Positions 45,535 through 55,557 are shown, counted from the first letter of the stretch. The stretch: DNA of 64,000 nt from Donghicola eburneus (GCF_900115865.1 NZ_FOXY01000004.1:310001-374000); one strand, 5' to 3'. Translations and numbers: made by a program. The notes: generated from the letters alone by a model not told the origin.

Positions 45535-46962
45535 TTAGTCGGCGTAGGCGGTAATCACCTTCACTTCGCAGAAATCTTCCAGACCGTAGTGGCCACCCTC
45601 GCGCCCATTGCCCGACGCTTTGACGCCGCCAAAGGGCGCGCCCTTGGCGAGGCCCTGACCATTGGTCTGGATCATGCCCGCGTGCAGACGGCGCGCGACG
45701 CGCATCCGCTTGGCGTTGTCTTGGCTTTGGACGTAGTGGGTCAGGCCATAAGGTGAGTCGTTCGCGATCTCGGTCGCTTCCTCTTCGGTGTCAAAGGGGA
45801 TAATCGACAGCACTGGGCCAAAGATTTCGGTCTGCGCGATTGTCATGTCGTTGGTCACGTCCGCGAAAACGGTGGGACGCACGAAATACCCACGGTTTAG
45901 ACCGGCGGGACGGCCTGTGCCACCAGCGGCCAGACGGGCGCCTTCGTCGATGCCCTTTTGTATCAGGTCCTGAATTTTGCCGTACTGTAGATCACTCACG
46001 ACGGGCCCGATGTGGGTGCCGTGCTCGTGCGCCGACGCGACGCCACGGGTTTCAGCGGCCTTCACCGCATCCTCGACCGCCTGATCATAGCGCGAGCGTT
46101 CCACCAGCATACGGGTCGGCGCGTTGCACGACTGGCCCGAATTGTTGAAACAGTGCATCGCGCCGCGAGTCACGGCGTTCTCGTCCGCATCTGCAAAGAC
46201 GATGTTCGCGCCCTTGCCACCGAGTTCGAGGCTCACGCGCTTCAGCGTGTCGGCGGCGGCTTTGCTGATCGCAATGCCTGCGCGGGTCGAGCCGGTGAAG
46301 CTGATCATTGCGACGTCGGGGTGGGTCGACAACTGGGTGCCAACACCGGGGCCATCGCCGTTCACGAGGTTAAAGACGCCAGCGGGAACACCCGCCTCAT
46401 GCAGCATTTCAGCGAACAGAACTCCAGAGAGAGGCGCGATTTCCGAAGGCTTCAGAACCATTGTGCAGCCGACCGCTAGCGCGGGGATCACTTTGAGGCA
46501 GATCTGGTTCATCGGCCAGTTCCAGGGGGTGATCAGACCGACCACACCGATGGGGTCCAGCACGTGCATCTCGGTGTCCGTATAGCGGCGTTCAAACTCA
46601 AACTTTTCCAACGCCTCAAGGAAGCCTTCGGTGTGCCACGTGCCTGCGCCGACCTGCTCTTCGAGTGCCCAATCCAGCGGCGCGCCCATCTCGGTTGTTA
46701 TGGCGTCTGCCATTTCCTGAGCACGTGCGTTGTAAATTTCGAGGAATTTTTTGATCACTTTAACGCGCTCGGCAAGCGGCAGTGCCGACCATGCAGGGAA
46801 GGCACCCTTGGCAGCGGCGACCGCAGCGTCTGTATCCGACTGACTTCCCAACGAGATAACGGCTGCAACCTCTTCCGTCGAAGGGTCGATCACGTCGAAA
46901 TCATTGGCCTGAACCGGAGACACCCACTGACCGTCGATATAGAATTCGCGTTTTTTGATCAT
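45535..46962 (-). CDS. NAD(P)-dependent aldehyde dehydrogenase family protein
   Basis: A 475-residue enzyme with the catalytic Cys in NNSGQSCNAPTRML and Glu in SLELGGKGANIVF; NAD(P)-binding GSTRAG and the TPWNWPMNQ motif are present. The substrate aldehyde is unknown. AAGGAG lies before ATG 46962; a longer frame to 47016 is unlikely. It is divergent from the peroxiredoxin gene, which might point to a shared oxidative-stress role, and is followed by the kinase-like gene after 42 nt. Confidence 0.92.
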   Translation of the reverse strand: MIKKREFYIDGQWVSPVQANDFDVIDPSTEEVAAVISLGSQSDTDAAVAAAKGAFPAWSALPLAERVKVIKKFLEIYNARAQEMADAITTEMGAPLDWALEEQVGAGTWHTEGFLEALEKFEFERRYTDTEMHVLDPIGVVGLITPWNWPMNQICLKVIPALAVGCTMVLKPSEIAPLSGVLFAEMLHEAGVPAGVFNLVNGDGPGVGTQLSTHPDVAMISFTGSTRAGIAISKAAADTLKRVSLELGGKGANIVFADADENAVTRGAMHCFNNSGQSCNAPTRMLVERSRYDQAVEDAVKAAETRGVASAHEHGTHIGPVVSDLQYGKIQDLIQKGIDEGARLAAGGTGRPAGLNRGYFVRPTVFADVTNDMTIAQTEIFGPVLSIIPFDTEEEATEIANDSPYGLTHYVQSQDNAKRMRVARRLHAGMIQTNGQGLAKGAPFGGVKASGNGREGGHYGLEDFCEVKVITAYAD

Positions 46963-47095
46963 AATTTTTCTCCTTAGAGTTGGCGGCAATGTGTCACTCA
47001 TGACCGGTTCTGGCAAGAGAGGGGGTGACGCCGCGCAGGTAAATTCCTACGTATGGGGCCAACAGAAATTTCCATGACCTAAGGAGGGTATTTCC

Positions 47096-47743
47096 ATGGG
47101 CCTGCGCATTAATGATATTGTGCCTAACCTGACGCTGACAACCGATCAGGGCGAGTTCTCGTTCCACGACTGGATTGGAGATTCGTGGGCGATCCTGTTC
47201 TCGCACCCCAAAGACTTTACCCCCGTCTGCACTACTGAATTCGGCGCTGTTTCGCAGCTGGCCGACGAGTGGGAAAAGCGCGGCGTCAAAGTGATCGGCC
47301 TGTCGGTCGATGGCGTCGAAGAGCACAAGGCGTGGAAAGGCGACATCGAGACTTGGTCGGGCGCCAAGGCTGGCTTCCCGATTATCGCGGACAGCGACCT
47401 AGAGGTGTCCAAAGCGTTCGACATGCTGCCCGCAGATGCGTACCTGCCCGATGGCCGTACCCCTGCCGACAGCGCCACCGTGCGTTCGGTATTCATCATC
47501 AGCCCTGACAAGAAGCTGCAGCTGTCGATGACCTATCCGATGTCCGTGGGTCGCAACTTTGCCGAAGTTTTGCGTGCCGTTGATGCTCTGCAGAAGACTT
47601 GGGGCGCGCCTCTGGCGACCCCCGCGAACTGGACCGAGGGTCAGGACGTGATCATCGCGCTGTCGCTGAATGACGAGCAAGCGAAAGAGAAGTTTGGCGA
47701 GTTCGAACAGAAGCTGCCCTACATCCGGACCACCAAAGTCTGA
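47096..47743 (+). CDS. 1-Cys peroxiredoxin (Prx6 type)
   Basis: A 215-residue peroxidase with peroxidatic Cys45 in HPKDFTPVCTTE and the extended C-terminal domain of the Prx6 subgroup. It reduces peroxides; the reductant is unknown. TAAGGAGGG lies 7 nt before the ATG, a very strong ribosome site. Strong terminator follows. Confidence 0.94.
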   Translation: MGLRINDIVPNLTLTTDQGEFSFHDWIGDSWAILFSHPKDFTPVCTTEFGAVSQLADEWEKRGVKVIGLSVDGVEEHKAWKGDIETWSGAKAGFPIIADSDLEVSKAFDMLPADAYLPDGRTPADSATVRSVFIISPDKKLQLSMTYPMSVGRNFAEVLRAVDALQKTWGAPLATPANWTEGQDVIIALSLNDEQAKEKFGEFEQKLPYIRTTKV

Positions 47744-47763
47744 TTACAGCTGGCGGAAATTCA

Positions 47764-47796
47764 AAGGGGCCTCGCAGCGATGCGGGGCCTTTTTTG
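47764..47796 (+). terminator. Terminator of peroxiredoxin gene
   Basis: GGGGCCTCGCA pairs with TGCGGGGCCTT (with wobble pairs) around a GCGA loop, followed by T6. Confidence 0.88.
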
Positions 47797-47810
47797 TGGA
47801 CCCCGAAAGA

Positions 47811-47836
47811 AAAAGGCCCCGCAAAAGCGGAGCCTT
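47811..47836 (-). terminator. Terminator of pnp
   Basis: On the minus strand GGCTCCGC, loop TTTT, GCGGGGCC, then T5. It lies 24 nt after the pnp stop and back-to-back with the peroxiredoxin terminator. Confidence 0.88.
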
Positions 47837-47859
47837 CAAATCTCGGGGGAAAGAACCGA

Positions 47860-49992
47860 TTAGTCGGCTTTTTCTTCCTTGGCGATCTCTTCACCAGTTT
47901 CCTGATCAACGTCGCGCATCGCCAGACGGACTTTGCCGCGATCGTCGAAGCCAAGCAGTTTGACCCAGACTTCCTGACCCTCTTTCACAACGTCCGAAGG
48001 ATGGTTCACACGGCGTGCTTCCAGCTGGCTGACGTGCACGAGGCCGTCACGCTTGCCGAAGAAGTTCACGAAGGCGCCGAAATCGACGATCTTCACGACT
48101 TTGCCTTTGTAAATCTTGCCAACTTCGGGCTCTGCCACGATCGAGTAGATCATGTCGTAGGCCTTTTGGATGGCTTCACCGTTCGACGATGCGATCTTGA
48201 TGATGCCGTCGTCGTTGATGTCGACCTTCGCGCCCGAGGTTTCCACGATTTCGCGGATGACCTTGCCGCCCGAACCGATCACTTCACGGATCTTGTCGGT
48301 GGGAATCTGCATGGTTTCGATACGCGGTGCGTGGACCGAGAATTCGCCAGCCGAAGTCAGTGCTTTGGACATCTCACCTAGAATGTGCATGCGGCCGTCT
48401 TTGGCCTGAGCCAGAGCCTGCTTCATGATCTCGGCGGTGATGCCTGCAACCTTGATGTCCATCTGCAGCGAGGTGATGCCGTTTTCGGTACCTGCAACTT
48501 TGAAGTCCATGTCGCCAAGGTGGTCTTCGTCACCCAGAATGTCGGTCAGAACCGCAAAGCGGCCGTCTTCTTCCAGGATCAGACCCATCGCGACGCCAGC
48601 AACCGGAGCGGTCAGCGGAACGCCTGCGTCCATCATCGACAGCGAGCCACCACAGACCGACGCCATCGAGGACGAGCCATTCGATTCGGTGATCTCAGAT
48701 ACAACGCGGATGGTGTAGGGGAAGTCGGTTGCCGCGGGCAGAACCGCCTGCAGCGCGCGCCATGCCAGTTTGCCGTGGCCGATTTCGCGGCGGCCGGGCG
48801 AACCAACGCGGCCTACTTCACCAACCGAGTAGGGAGGGAAGTTGTAGTGCAGCAGGAAGTTCGAGCGCGAGTTGCCGTGCAGGGCGTCGATGATCTGCTC
48901 GTCGTCGCCGGTGCCCAGAGTGGTCACAACCAGACCCTGAGTTTCGCCGCGGGTGAACAGAGCCGAACCGTGGGTACGGGGCAGGATGCCAACTTCGGAC
49001 GAGATCGCGCGAACGTCGGTGTTCGAACGGCCGTCGATACGTGCGCCGCCATTGATGACGTCGCCGCGCAGGATCGAGCTTTCCAGTTTCTTGAACGCCG
49101 AACCCAGGTTGCTGTCTTCCAGCTCTTCCTCGGTCAGGGTTGCTTTCACAGCGTCACGTGCCGCAGCTACTGCGTTGACGCGCTCTTGCTTGTCCTTGAT
49201 CGCGAAGGCTGCGCGCATCTGGTCTTCGCCAGCGGCTTTGACCTTGGCGTACAGTTCGCTGTAGTCGGGCGCGACGAAGTTGAAGGGCTCTTTCGCGCAC
49301 TCTTCAGCCAGGCTGATGATTAGATCAACAACAGGCTTGATTGCGTCGTGGCCGAACTGAACGGCACCCAGCATTTCTTCTTCGGTCAGCTCGTAAGCTT
49401 CGGATTCCACCATCATCACGGCGTCTTTGGTGCCGGCGATGACCAGGTCCAGACGCTGCTCCGGGTTCGAACGCAGATGATCCATATCCTCGACCGAGGG
49501 GTTCAGGACGTATTCGCCATTCGAGAAGCCAACGCGTGCGCCAGCGATCGGACCCATGAAGGGAACGCCCGAAATGGTCAAAGCAGCCGAAGCAGCGATC
49601 ATCGCAACGACGTCGGGGTCGTTCACCAGATCGTGGCTCAGCACGGTGCACATCACCAGAACTTCGTGCTTGAAGCCCGAGACGAACAGCGGGCGGATCG
49701 GACGGTCGATCAGACGCGCGGTCAGGGTCTCTTTTTCCGAGGGACGCGCTTCGCGCTTGAAAAAGCCACCGGGGATCTTACCGGCTGCGTAGTATTTTTC
49801 CTGATAGTGGACGGTCAGGGGAAAGAAGTCCTGACCCGGCTTTGCCTCTTTGGCAAAGGTCACGTTCGCCATAACCGAGGTCTCACCCAAGGTGGCGATC
49901 ACGGTACCGTCTGCCTGGCGGGCAACCTTACCGGTTTCCAGCGTGAGGGTCTCTTCGCCCCACTGCATAGATTTTTTGAATTCGTTGAACAT
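47860..49992 (-). CDS. pnp: Polyribonucleotide nucleotidyltransferase (PNPase)
   Basis: A 710-residue 3'-5' phosphorolytic exoribonuclease of the RNA degradosome. Two RNase PH domains, the second with the catalytic region [13 protein letters not shown], are followed by KH ([14 protein letters not shown]) and S1 ([27 protein letters not shown]) domains. Its leader has a strong hairpin 15 nt before the ATG, as in genes autoregulated by RNase III and PNPase. rpsO, often its direct upstream neighbour, is 12.7 kb away on the same strand. Confidence 0.97.
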   Translation of the reverse strand: MFNEFKKSMQWGEETLTLETGKVARQADGTVIATLGETSVMANVTFAKEAKPGQDFFPLTVHYQEKYYAAGKIPGGFFKREARPSEKETLTARLIDRPIRPLFVSGFKHEVLVMCTVLSHDLVNDPDVVAMIAASAALTISGVPFMGPIAGARVGFSNGEYVLNPSVEDMDHLRSNPEQRLDLVIAGTKDAVMMVESEAYELTEEEMLGAVQFGHDAIKPVVDLIISLAEECAKEPFNFVAPDYSELYAKVKAAGEDQMRAAFAIKDKQERVNAVAAARDAVKATLTEEELEDSNLGSAFKKLESSILRGDVINGGARIDGRSNTDVRAISSEVGILPRTHGSALFTRGETQGLVVTTLGTGDDEQIIDALHGNSRSNFLLHYNFPPYSVGEVGRVGSPGRREIGHGKLAWRALQAVLPAATDFPYTIRVVSEITESNGSSSMASVCGGSLSMMDAGVPLTAPVAGVAMGLILEEDGRFAVLTDILGDEDHLGDMDFKVAGTENGITSLQMDIKVAGITAEIMKQALAQAKDGRMHILGEMSKALTSAGEFSVHAPRIETMQIPTDKIREVIGSGGKVIREIVETSGAKVDINDDGIIKIASSNGEAIQKAYDMIYSIVAEPEVGKIYKGKVVKIVDFGAFVNFFGKRDGLVHVSQLEARRVNHPSDVVKEGQEVWVKLLGFDDRGKVRLAMRDVDQETGEEIAKEEKAD

Positions 49993-50007
49993 CAGCGTAT
50001 CCTAGCT

Positions 50008-50038
50008 GGGAGCTCTTCCAAGCCCTCTTGGGGCTCCC
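50008..50038 (-). promoter_or_regulatory. Leader hairpin of pnp
   Basis: On the pnp mRNA strand GGGAGC and GCTCCC enclose CCAAG-AGGG-CTTGG. Such a double-stranded leader element is the RNase III cleavage and PNPase autoregulation site in enterobacteria; the same role is inferred here. The rest of the 370-bp gap up to 50362 is A+T rich near its right end (possible promoter of the 50363 gene) and otherwise shows nothing clear. Confidence 0.5.
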
Positions 50039-50362
50039 GTTTGCATGGCGGCCCCATTGCCGCCGACCTCAATCATCATTCACTTTCACAGTGCGGAGGT
50101 CTGCGCACCACGTCTCAGATTGCGCCGCCTTACACGAATTCGGTCTTTGGGGAAAGAGATCGTTTGAACACCCCTGCGTCAGCAAACTTGGGTGCACCTC
50201 GCGTTTGTTGCTATCTGCATCTTTCCTGAGCGGTAAATCGTGGAAAGTCCGCAACAATCATAAAAATATCCAAATGGTCAGGAAAACTGACGACTCCTGT
50301 AAATAAATCTGTGTATATATAACGCAGGCTTACAGAGTAGTGATAATAAGAGTAAAATAATT

Positions 50363-50875
50363 ATGGGTCAGAGTGCGTTTCAGCCAATTGCTGCAACTCA
50401 GAATATTGCGGCTATCTCCTATCCCCCTGCAGTCGTTCAGCTAGCGTTTTTGGATGGTGAAATCCTGCCTGTTTCGTCTTATGCGGACGAAGTATTTTCG
50501 GAAGACGCCTGTTTTGCCCTGAAAAACTTGGAAAAAGTATCCGCAGAGATTCTCCATGAAATTCAGGAACGTATGTGGCAGGCAGCATGCGAGAGACTAG
50601 AAGCATCGCTCTCTCAATTCGCAACACTTCAGGATCTTTGCGATAGTGAGGCGCTGATGAATCGTAAGTTTTTCGGGCAGCGCGCGCCGACCGGCCCGGC
50701 TAACGTGATGAATGCCGTGAGGATGAAGGAAGTTCAGATCGTGCGTGCGTCGAATGCAGACGGCGAATCGCGCCTGATGGTCGGCGTTTTCGGAGAGTGT
50801 GCGTGGGATACCGAGTTCGGTGTGGCCATCCTTTTCGACGCAGATGGCACTTTGATTGCTGCTGGCGGCGCATAG
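50363..50875 (+). CDS. Uncharacterised protein (weak DUF6985-like C terminus)
   Basis: A 170-residue soluble protein that I cannot name with confidence. Its last 30 residues, GVFGECAWDTEFGVAILFDADGT, resemble the end of the DUF6985 group (W-D-x-E-x-G pattern). The middle contains a helical, acidic stretch. The gene is more A+T rich than its surroundings and its upstream region lacks a good ribosome site. It lies between pnp and the urt operon, so it may have arrived with the urea island. Confidence 0.6.
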   Translation: MGQSAFQPIAATQNIAAISYPPAVVQLAFLDGEILPVSSYADEVFSEDACFALKNLEKVSAEILHEIQERMWQAACERLEASLSQFATLQDLCDSEALMNRKFFGQRAPTGPANVMNAVRMKEVQIVRASNADGESRLMVGVFGECAWDTEFGVAILFDADGTLIAAGGA

Positions 50876-50899
50876 TCTGCGTGCCATCAAAGTTGTAGG

Positions 50900-50925
50900 A
50901 AGCGCGCCATTTGGCGCGCTTTTTT
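50900..50925 (+). terminator. Rho-independent terminator
   Basis: AAGCGCGCC and GGCGCGCTT with an ATTT loop and a T6 run. It ends the 50363 gene and separates it from the convergent urtE. Confidence 0.88.
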
Positions 50926-50928
50926 GTT

Positions 50929-51624
50929 TCAGACCGAGACGAGGTCGAGAACTTGCTGACGTGTCGTGTTGGTCTTGCGCTCTGATAGAATGACTTCGCC
51001 GCGGCGCAGGGCCACGAACTGATCGGCCAGATCCCAAGCAAAGTCGAAATACTGTTCGACCAGTACAATCGCCATCTGGCCTTGGGTGCGCAGATGTTTG
51101 ATGACTTCGCCGATGTGCTGGATGATGTTGGGCTGAATACCCTCGGTTGGTTCGTCCAACAGCAGGAGCTTCGGCTTGGTGATCAGCGCTCGGGCGATGG
51201 CTAGCTGCTGTTGCTGACCGCCTGACAGGTCACCGCCACGACGGGCCGTCATCTTTTGCAGCACAGGGAACAGCTCGTAGATTTCGTCGGGGACGAAGTG
51301 CTCTTCCTTGGGCAGGCAGGCAAAACCGGTTTCCAGATTTTCCTTTACCGTGAGCAAGGGAAAGATGTCGCGACCCTGAGGGACAATCGCGACGCCCTTT
51401 TGTGCCAAGGCATGGGCGGGCAGGACCGACAAGTCCTCTCCATCCACAGACACAGTGCCACCAGAGCGCGGATGCGTGCCAGAGATCGCTTTGATCAGGC
51501 TTGTTTTGCCGACACCGTTCGGACCCATGACGCAGGTGATTTCGCCAGTCTGGGCCGTCATCGAAATGCCATTCAGGATTTTGCTGTGCCCGTAGTGCAG
51601 GGTCAGATCATTCACATTCAGCAT
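50929..51624 (-). CDS. urtE: Urea ABC transporter ATP-binding protein UrtE
   Basis: A 231-residue ABC ATPase of the branched-chain amino acid/urea (LivF-like) type: Walker A GPNGVGKTS, signature LSGGQQQQLAIARAL, Walker B LLLLDEPTEGIQP. The TEGIQP segment is typical of UrtE. Last gene of urtABCDE, 3 nt after urtD. Confidence 0.94.
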   Translation of the reverse strand: MLNVNDLTLHYGHSKILNGISMTAQTGEITCVMGPNGVGKTSLIKAISGTHPRSGGTVSVDGEDLSVLPAHALAQKGVAIVPQGRDIFPLLTVKENLETGFACLPKEEHFVPDEIYELFPVLQKMTARRGGDLSGGQQQQLAIARALITKPKLLLLDEPTEGIQPNIIQHIGEVIKHLRTQGQMAIVLVEQYFDFAWDLADQFVALRRGEVILSERKTNTTRQQVLDLVSV

Positions 51625-51627
51625 CGT

Positions 51628-52365
51628 TTAGCGCCCCAGATATACGTCGATGACTTCTTGGTTCGAGGTCACGTGGTCCAAGCTGCCCTCGGCCAGAACC
51701 GAGCCTTCGTGCAGCACGGTGACCTTGCAGTTCAGGCGGCGGATGAATTCCATATCGTGCTCGACCACGACAACCGCGCGGGTTTTGGCAGCTTCGACCA
51801 ACAGATTGGTGGTGTGTTCCCGCTCTGCCGGTGTCATGCCCGCAGCCGGTTCGTCCACCAGCAAAAGTTGCGGGTCTTGGGCCAACAGCATCCCGATTTC
51901 GAGCCACTGCTTTTGTCCGTGGCTGAGTTCGCCGGACGGGCGCGAGAATTCACTCAGCAAGCCAATTTCGTCGGCCAGCTGCTCTAGTCGCGCGTTGTCC
52001 GCACCGGGGCGGTACTTCAGTACGTCCCAGACAGAGCGGCCGCGTTTGAGGGCCATCATCAGATTGTCGCGGACGCTTTGGTCTTCGAACACTGTGGGTT
52101 TTTGGAATTTTCGGCAGACGCCTTCTTGGGCGATCTTGGCTTCGGACATCCCAAGCAAGGAGATCGAGCGATCCCCCCAGATCACGCGGCCCTCGTCGGG
52201 CTTGGTTTTGCCGGTGATGATGTCCATGAACGTGGTTTTACCCGCGCCGTTGGGGCCGATCACCGCCCGCAGTTCGGCCTTGCCGATCTGGAAGGACAGA
52301 TTGTTGATCGCCTTGAACCCGTCAAAACTGACCGAGACGCCGGAGACTTCGAGAAGGGTGCTCAT
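51628..52365 (-). CDS. urtD: Urea ABC transporter ATP-binding protein UrtD
   Basis: A 245-residue LivG-like ATPase: Walker A GPNGAGKTT, signature LSHGQKQWLEIG and Walker B LLLVDEPAAGMTPAE. The SHGQKQWLEIGM signature distinguishes UrtD from amino-acid transporters. It overlaps urtC by 4 nt. Confidence 0.95.
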   Translation of the reverse strand: MSTLLEVSGVSVSFDGFKAINNLSFQIGKAELRAVIGPNGAGKTTFMDIITGKTKPDEGRVIWGDRSISLLGMSEAKIAQEGVCRKFQKPTVFEDQSVRDNLMMALKRGRSVWDVLKYRPGADNARLEQLADEIGLLSEFSRPSGELSHGQKQWLEIGMLLAQDPQLLLVDEPAAGMTPAEREHTTNLLVEAAKTRAVVVVEHDMEFIRRLNCKVTVLHEGSVLAEGSLDHVTSNQEVIDVYLGR

Positions 52366-53531
52366 TTCTGCACCTCCTTGCGTTTCAGCAGGTCAAACAG
52401 ACCGCCGATTCCCTTGGGGGCGTAAAGCGTGACCAGCACAAAGCTGACACCCAGCAGGACCTGCCACCAGTCCACCCAAGAGATGGTGTAGAACCCAAGC
52501 GGGATGTCGGGGGCCTGACCACCAGTGAACCAAGTGGACAGCAGGCTGACGAACGCCGCGCCAATCACCGCGCCGTACAGACGACCACGGCCACCAATCG
52601 CGACCCAAACGGCCAAATAGATCGAGGCTATTGGCATAATCTCGGCAGGGTTAATGATGCCGGCTTGAGGGTAATACAGGGCGCCAGCCACAGCGGCCAC
52701 AATCGCGGTCACGGTGAACAGGAACAGCTTGTAATGCTCGACCTCATAGCCAAGGAACCGCACGCGCTGTTCGTTGTCGCGGATGCCTTTGACGACCATG
52801 CCAAACTTGCCCGACAGCATCATGGTAAAGAACACGTAGCCAAAGCCAAGCGCCGCCGCAGAGGCCCAGAGGAACCACATCGAAATCTCGGACTGGGGGG
52901 CGGTGACGTGGGGCAGGTTCTGCAGGCCCGACAGGCCGTTGTTGCCGCGCAGTCCGCTGTCATTTTGGAACAGATACAGCGCCAGCGCCAAAGTCATCGC
53001 CTGAGTCAGGATCGACAGGTAAACACCGGTGACGCGGCTGCGGAACGCCAACCAGCCAAAGATCAGCGCCAGAATACCGGGGACGGCCACGACGAGGATC
53101 AGTTGCAGGGTCAGGCTGTGCGCAAAGCTCCAGATCAGCGGGAAGTCAGAGCTGCCGACCACGCCGAAAATCTGCGTGGCGATGGCGTCGCTGATCTCTG
53201 TCTCGGTCGGCGGAATGGTCTGGTTTTCAAGGCTGCGCAGGACGACCTCTTTGGTGCGTTCGTACATCAGCCACATGCCGATCATGTAGCCGCCAAGGCC
53301 AAAGAAGGCGAAGTGCCCGAGGCTCAGGATGCCCGCATAGCCCCAGATCACGTCCATCGCGATGGCCACGAGGCACAGGCACAGGGTCTTGCCCAATGTT
53401 TTCACAAAGCTGGTCGAGACAAGGCCAGAGCCGTACGCTTCGGAGAAGACCGTAATTGCCAGCGTGAACAGGGCAAGCAGGGCCAGAAAGACCAGCATGG
53501 TCGGGTGGTTTTTGAGGAAAGACTTACCCAT
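52362..53531 (-). CDS. urtC: Urea ABC transporter permease UrtC
   Basis: A 389-residue LivM-type permease with about 10 hydrophobic segments. The internal YLSILTQAMTLALALYLFQ and GIRDNEQRVRFLGY stretches are characteristic. ATG 53531 has AGGAG 8 nt upstream and lies 4 nt after the urtB stop; a longer frame would overlap urtB. Confidence 0.94.
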   Translation of the reverse strand: MGKSFLKNHPTMLVFLALLALFTLAITVFSEAYGSGLVSTSFVKTLGKTLCLCLVAIAMDVIWGYAGILSLGHFAFFGLGGYMIGMWLMYERTKEVVLRSLENQTIPPTETEISDAIATQIFGVVGSSDFPLIWSFAHSLTLQLILVVAVPGILALIFGWLAFRSRVTGVYLSILTQAMTLALALYLFQNDSGLRGNNGLSGLQNLPHVTAPQSEISMWFLWASAAALGFGYVFFTMMLSGKFGMVVKGIRDNEQRVRFLGYEVEHYKLFLFTVTAIVAAVAGALYYPQAGIINPAEIMPIASIYLAVWVAIGGRGRLYGAVIGAAFVSLLSTWFTGGQAPDIPLGFYTISWVDWWQVLLGVSFVLVTLYAPKGIGGLFDLLKRKEVQK

Positions 53532-53535
53532 CGGA

Positions 53536-55479
53536 TCAATCTCCTGCGGCGCGGCCCTTGAGGGCAACGATCCCTCGGGGGCGGAACTGGATGAAGATAA
53601 TGATAAAGATGATCATGAAGGTCTGAGCCGCCAAAGTGTTGGACGGGTTCAGCCATTCGATCCCCTTTTGCAGTGTGCCGATCATGGCCGCACCAGCTAG
53701 GGTGCCCCAGATGTTGCCGACGCCGCCAACCACAACGGTCATGAAGCTTTGAACGATGTAGTCGTTGCCGAGCTCCGAGGTCACTTTGGCGAATAGGCCA
53801 ATCGCGACGCCTGCAATACCTGCGATGCCAGAGCCGAGGCCGAAGGTCAGCATGTTCACCTTGTCAGGGTTAATGCCCATGGACGACGCCATACGCGGGT
53901 TTTGCGTGACGGCGCGGGTTTCGAGGCCCAAGCGGGTCTTCTTCATGATGAAGAGGAACAGGAACAGGAAGCACAGAGCCAAGACGAAAATCGCGATGCG
54001 GATATAGCTGATGGATACCACATCGTTCAGCACCCACGCGCCATCCAGCCAACCGGGGGCGGTCAGGGGACGGGCTTGGGTGCCAAAGATGTTCTTGGCC
54101 AACTGCTGCAGCGCGATCGAGATGCCGAAGGTCGCCAGCAGGGTTTCCAAGGGGCGGTGATAGAGCTTGCGGATGACCAGACGCTCCATCGCGACACCGG
54201 CGGCAAAGGTGATCACGAATGCCAGCGGCAGCGCCACGACCAGCGACAGGGTGTGGTTCGGGATGACCTGTTGAACCACGTAGCCTGTGTAGGCGCCCAT
54301 CATGATGAATTCGCCATGGGCCATGTTGATCACGCCCATCACACCAAAGGTGATGGCCAGACCGATCGCGGCAAGGAAGTAGATCGACGCCAGTGATAAC
54401 GCGTCCAGCCCAAGGTCCGCGGCTTGGTTCAGGCCGACGTTCAGATCGATGGCCTTGAGTGCCGATTGAGCGGCTTTGGTCACATCGCCGTTGGGCTCGT
54501 TGTAGGCGTCGTAGATAACATGGGTGCGCAGTTTCTCGTCCACCTCTTCGGCAGAAACGAAGGGGGGCACGGTGCCTGCGGCAGCCAGAGCGCGATAGGC
54601 TTCGTCGCGGGCTTCAGGTGTATCGAGATCCGCAACGGGTACGCCGCCGACCTGACCATCCACGATGTTCGCGGCAAGGATATCTTTGATCGCAGCGGGG
54701 GTCAGGCGCTTCGTTGCATAGCCAGCCTCGACCAGCGCGGCATAGGCCTCATCGCGCGAGATATCTTCGCCAAGGCGCATGACGTGGGCCACATTTTCGC
54801 CTGCAGGGATCACGTCGCTGACCTTGCGGGTCGTCGCGAGCAAGGGGTTCAGTGCCGCACGCACTTCGAGGTTCAGATCGCCTGAAACGCCTTCGATCGC
54901 TTCGATCTGGGCTTGGGGCGTGTCGGCAAAGGCGATCGACAACAGCTTGACCAGACGCTCTTTGCGGGCGCGAATGGCGCGGTTCTCTTCGCCCTCGATC
55001 GAGGCTTGGAGCGGCGCAAGATGACTTTCTTCGGGGCGGCGTGCGATGGACTCCAGTGCCTCAAGGCGGCGAGTCTCGTTCGGGTCGGACAGCTGAAACT
55101 GGACCAGTGCGCTAGAAATCAGACGGCGGACGCCCGCGTTGGGCTTCAACTGATCAGCGGCGGATTTGTCTGTCTCGGGCAGCTCTTCGCCAGTGTCCAC
55201 GTCGATCAGCGTCAGGGCGTCGCCGCTGGTGGTGCCGATATAGAACAGGCCATCTTCGGTGCGCTGCCAAAGGTTCTTGGCTTCCCAAGCCTGCAACATA
55301 CGCTGGGCCTGATCCAGGCCACTGGCTGCGATATCGTCAATCGCCGGAGAGATGGTTTTGCGAGAAGGTTTTTCGATCAGCGCGCGGTGCTCTTGCAGGA
55401 TGTCTTGCAAAGGCCCCTCGGCATGACCGACCGAGGCCCAAGCCAGCACGGCAAGGCACGCAAAGAACAGTCGTTTCAT
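53536..55479 (-). CDS. urtB: Urea ABC transporter permease UrtB
   Basis: A 647-residue protein: signal peptide (ending SVGHA), an N-terminal region of about 300 residues that is soluble and helical, then a LivH-type permease of about 8 helices (MGVINMAHGEFIMMGAYTG). The long pre-permease region is a known property of UrtB as opposed to LivH. Gap to urtA is 78 nt and contains a strong hairpin. Confidence 0.94.
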   Translation of the reverse strand: MKRLFFACLAVLAWASVGHAEGPLQDILQEHRALIEKPSRKTISPAIDDIAASGLDQAQRMLQAWEAKNLWQRTEDGLFYIGTTSGDALTLIDVDTGEELPETDKSAADQLKPNAGVRRLISSALVQFQLSDPNETRRLEALESIARRPEESHLAPLQASIEGEENRAIRARKERLVKLLSIAFADTPQAQIEAIEGVSGDLNLEVRAALNPLLATTRKVSDVIPAGENVAHVMRLGEDISRDEAYAALVEAGYATKRLTPAAIKDILAANIVDGQVGGVPVADLDTPEARDEAYRALAAAGTVPPFVSAEEVDEKLRTHVIYDAYNEPNGDVTKAAQSALKAIDLNVGLNQAADLGLDALSLASIYFLAAIGLAITFGVMGVINMAHGEFIMMGAYTGYVVQQVIPNHTLSLVVALPLAFVITFAAGVAMERLVIRKLYHRPLETLLATFGISIALQQLAKNIFGTQARPLTAPGWLDGAWVLNDVVSISYIRIAIFVLALCFLFLFLFIMKKTRLGLETRAVTQNPRMASSMGINPDKVNMLTFGLGSGIAGIAGVAIGLFAKVTSELGNDYIVQSFMTVVVGGVGNIWGTLAGAAMIGTLQKGIEWLNPSNTLAAQTFMIIFIIIFIQFRPRGIVALKGRAAGD

Positions 55480-55517
55480 GGAAAAAGCCGCCGGTTTTTG
55501 AGGAGGGCGTAAGGGGT

Positions 55518-55542
55518 CAGAGGGGGCACGTGGCCCCCTCTG
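55518..55542 (-). promoter_or_regulatory. Intercistronic hairpin between urtA and urtB
   Basis: A perfect 10-bp stem, CAGAGGGGGC with GCCCCCTCTG, and a 5-nt loop, starting 15 nt after the urtA stop. No T-run follows on the mRNA strand. Such hairpins stabilise the upstream binding-protein message or cause partial termination, so that the binding protein is made in excess over the permease. Confidence 0.65.
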
Positions 55543-55557
55543 GATCGTTCGATCAGA

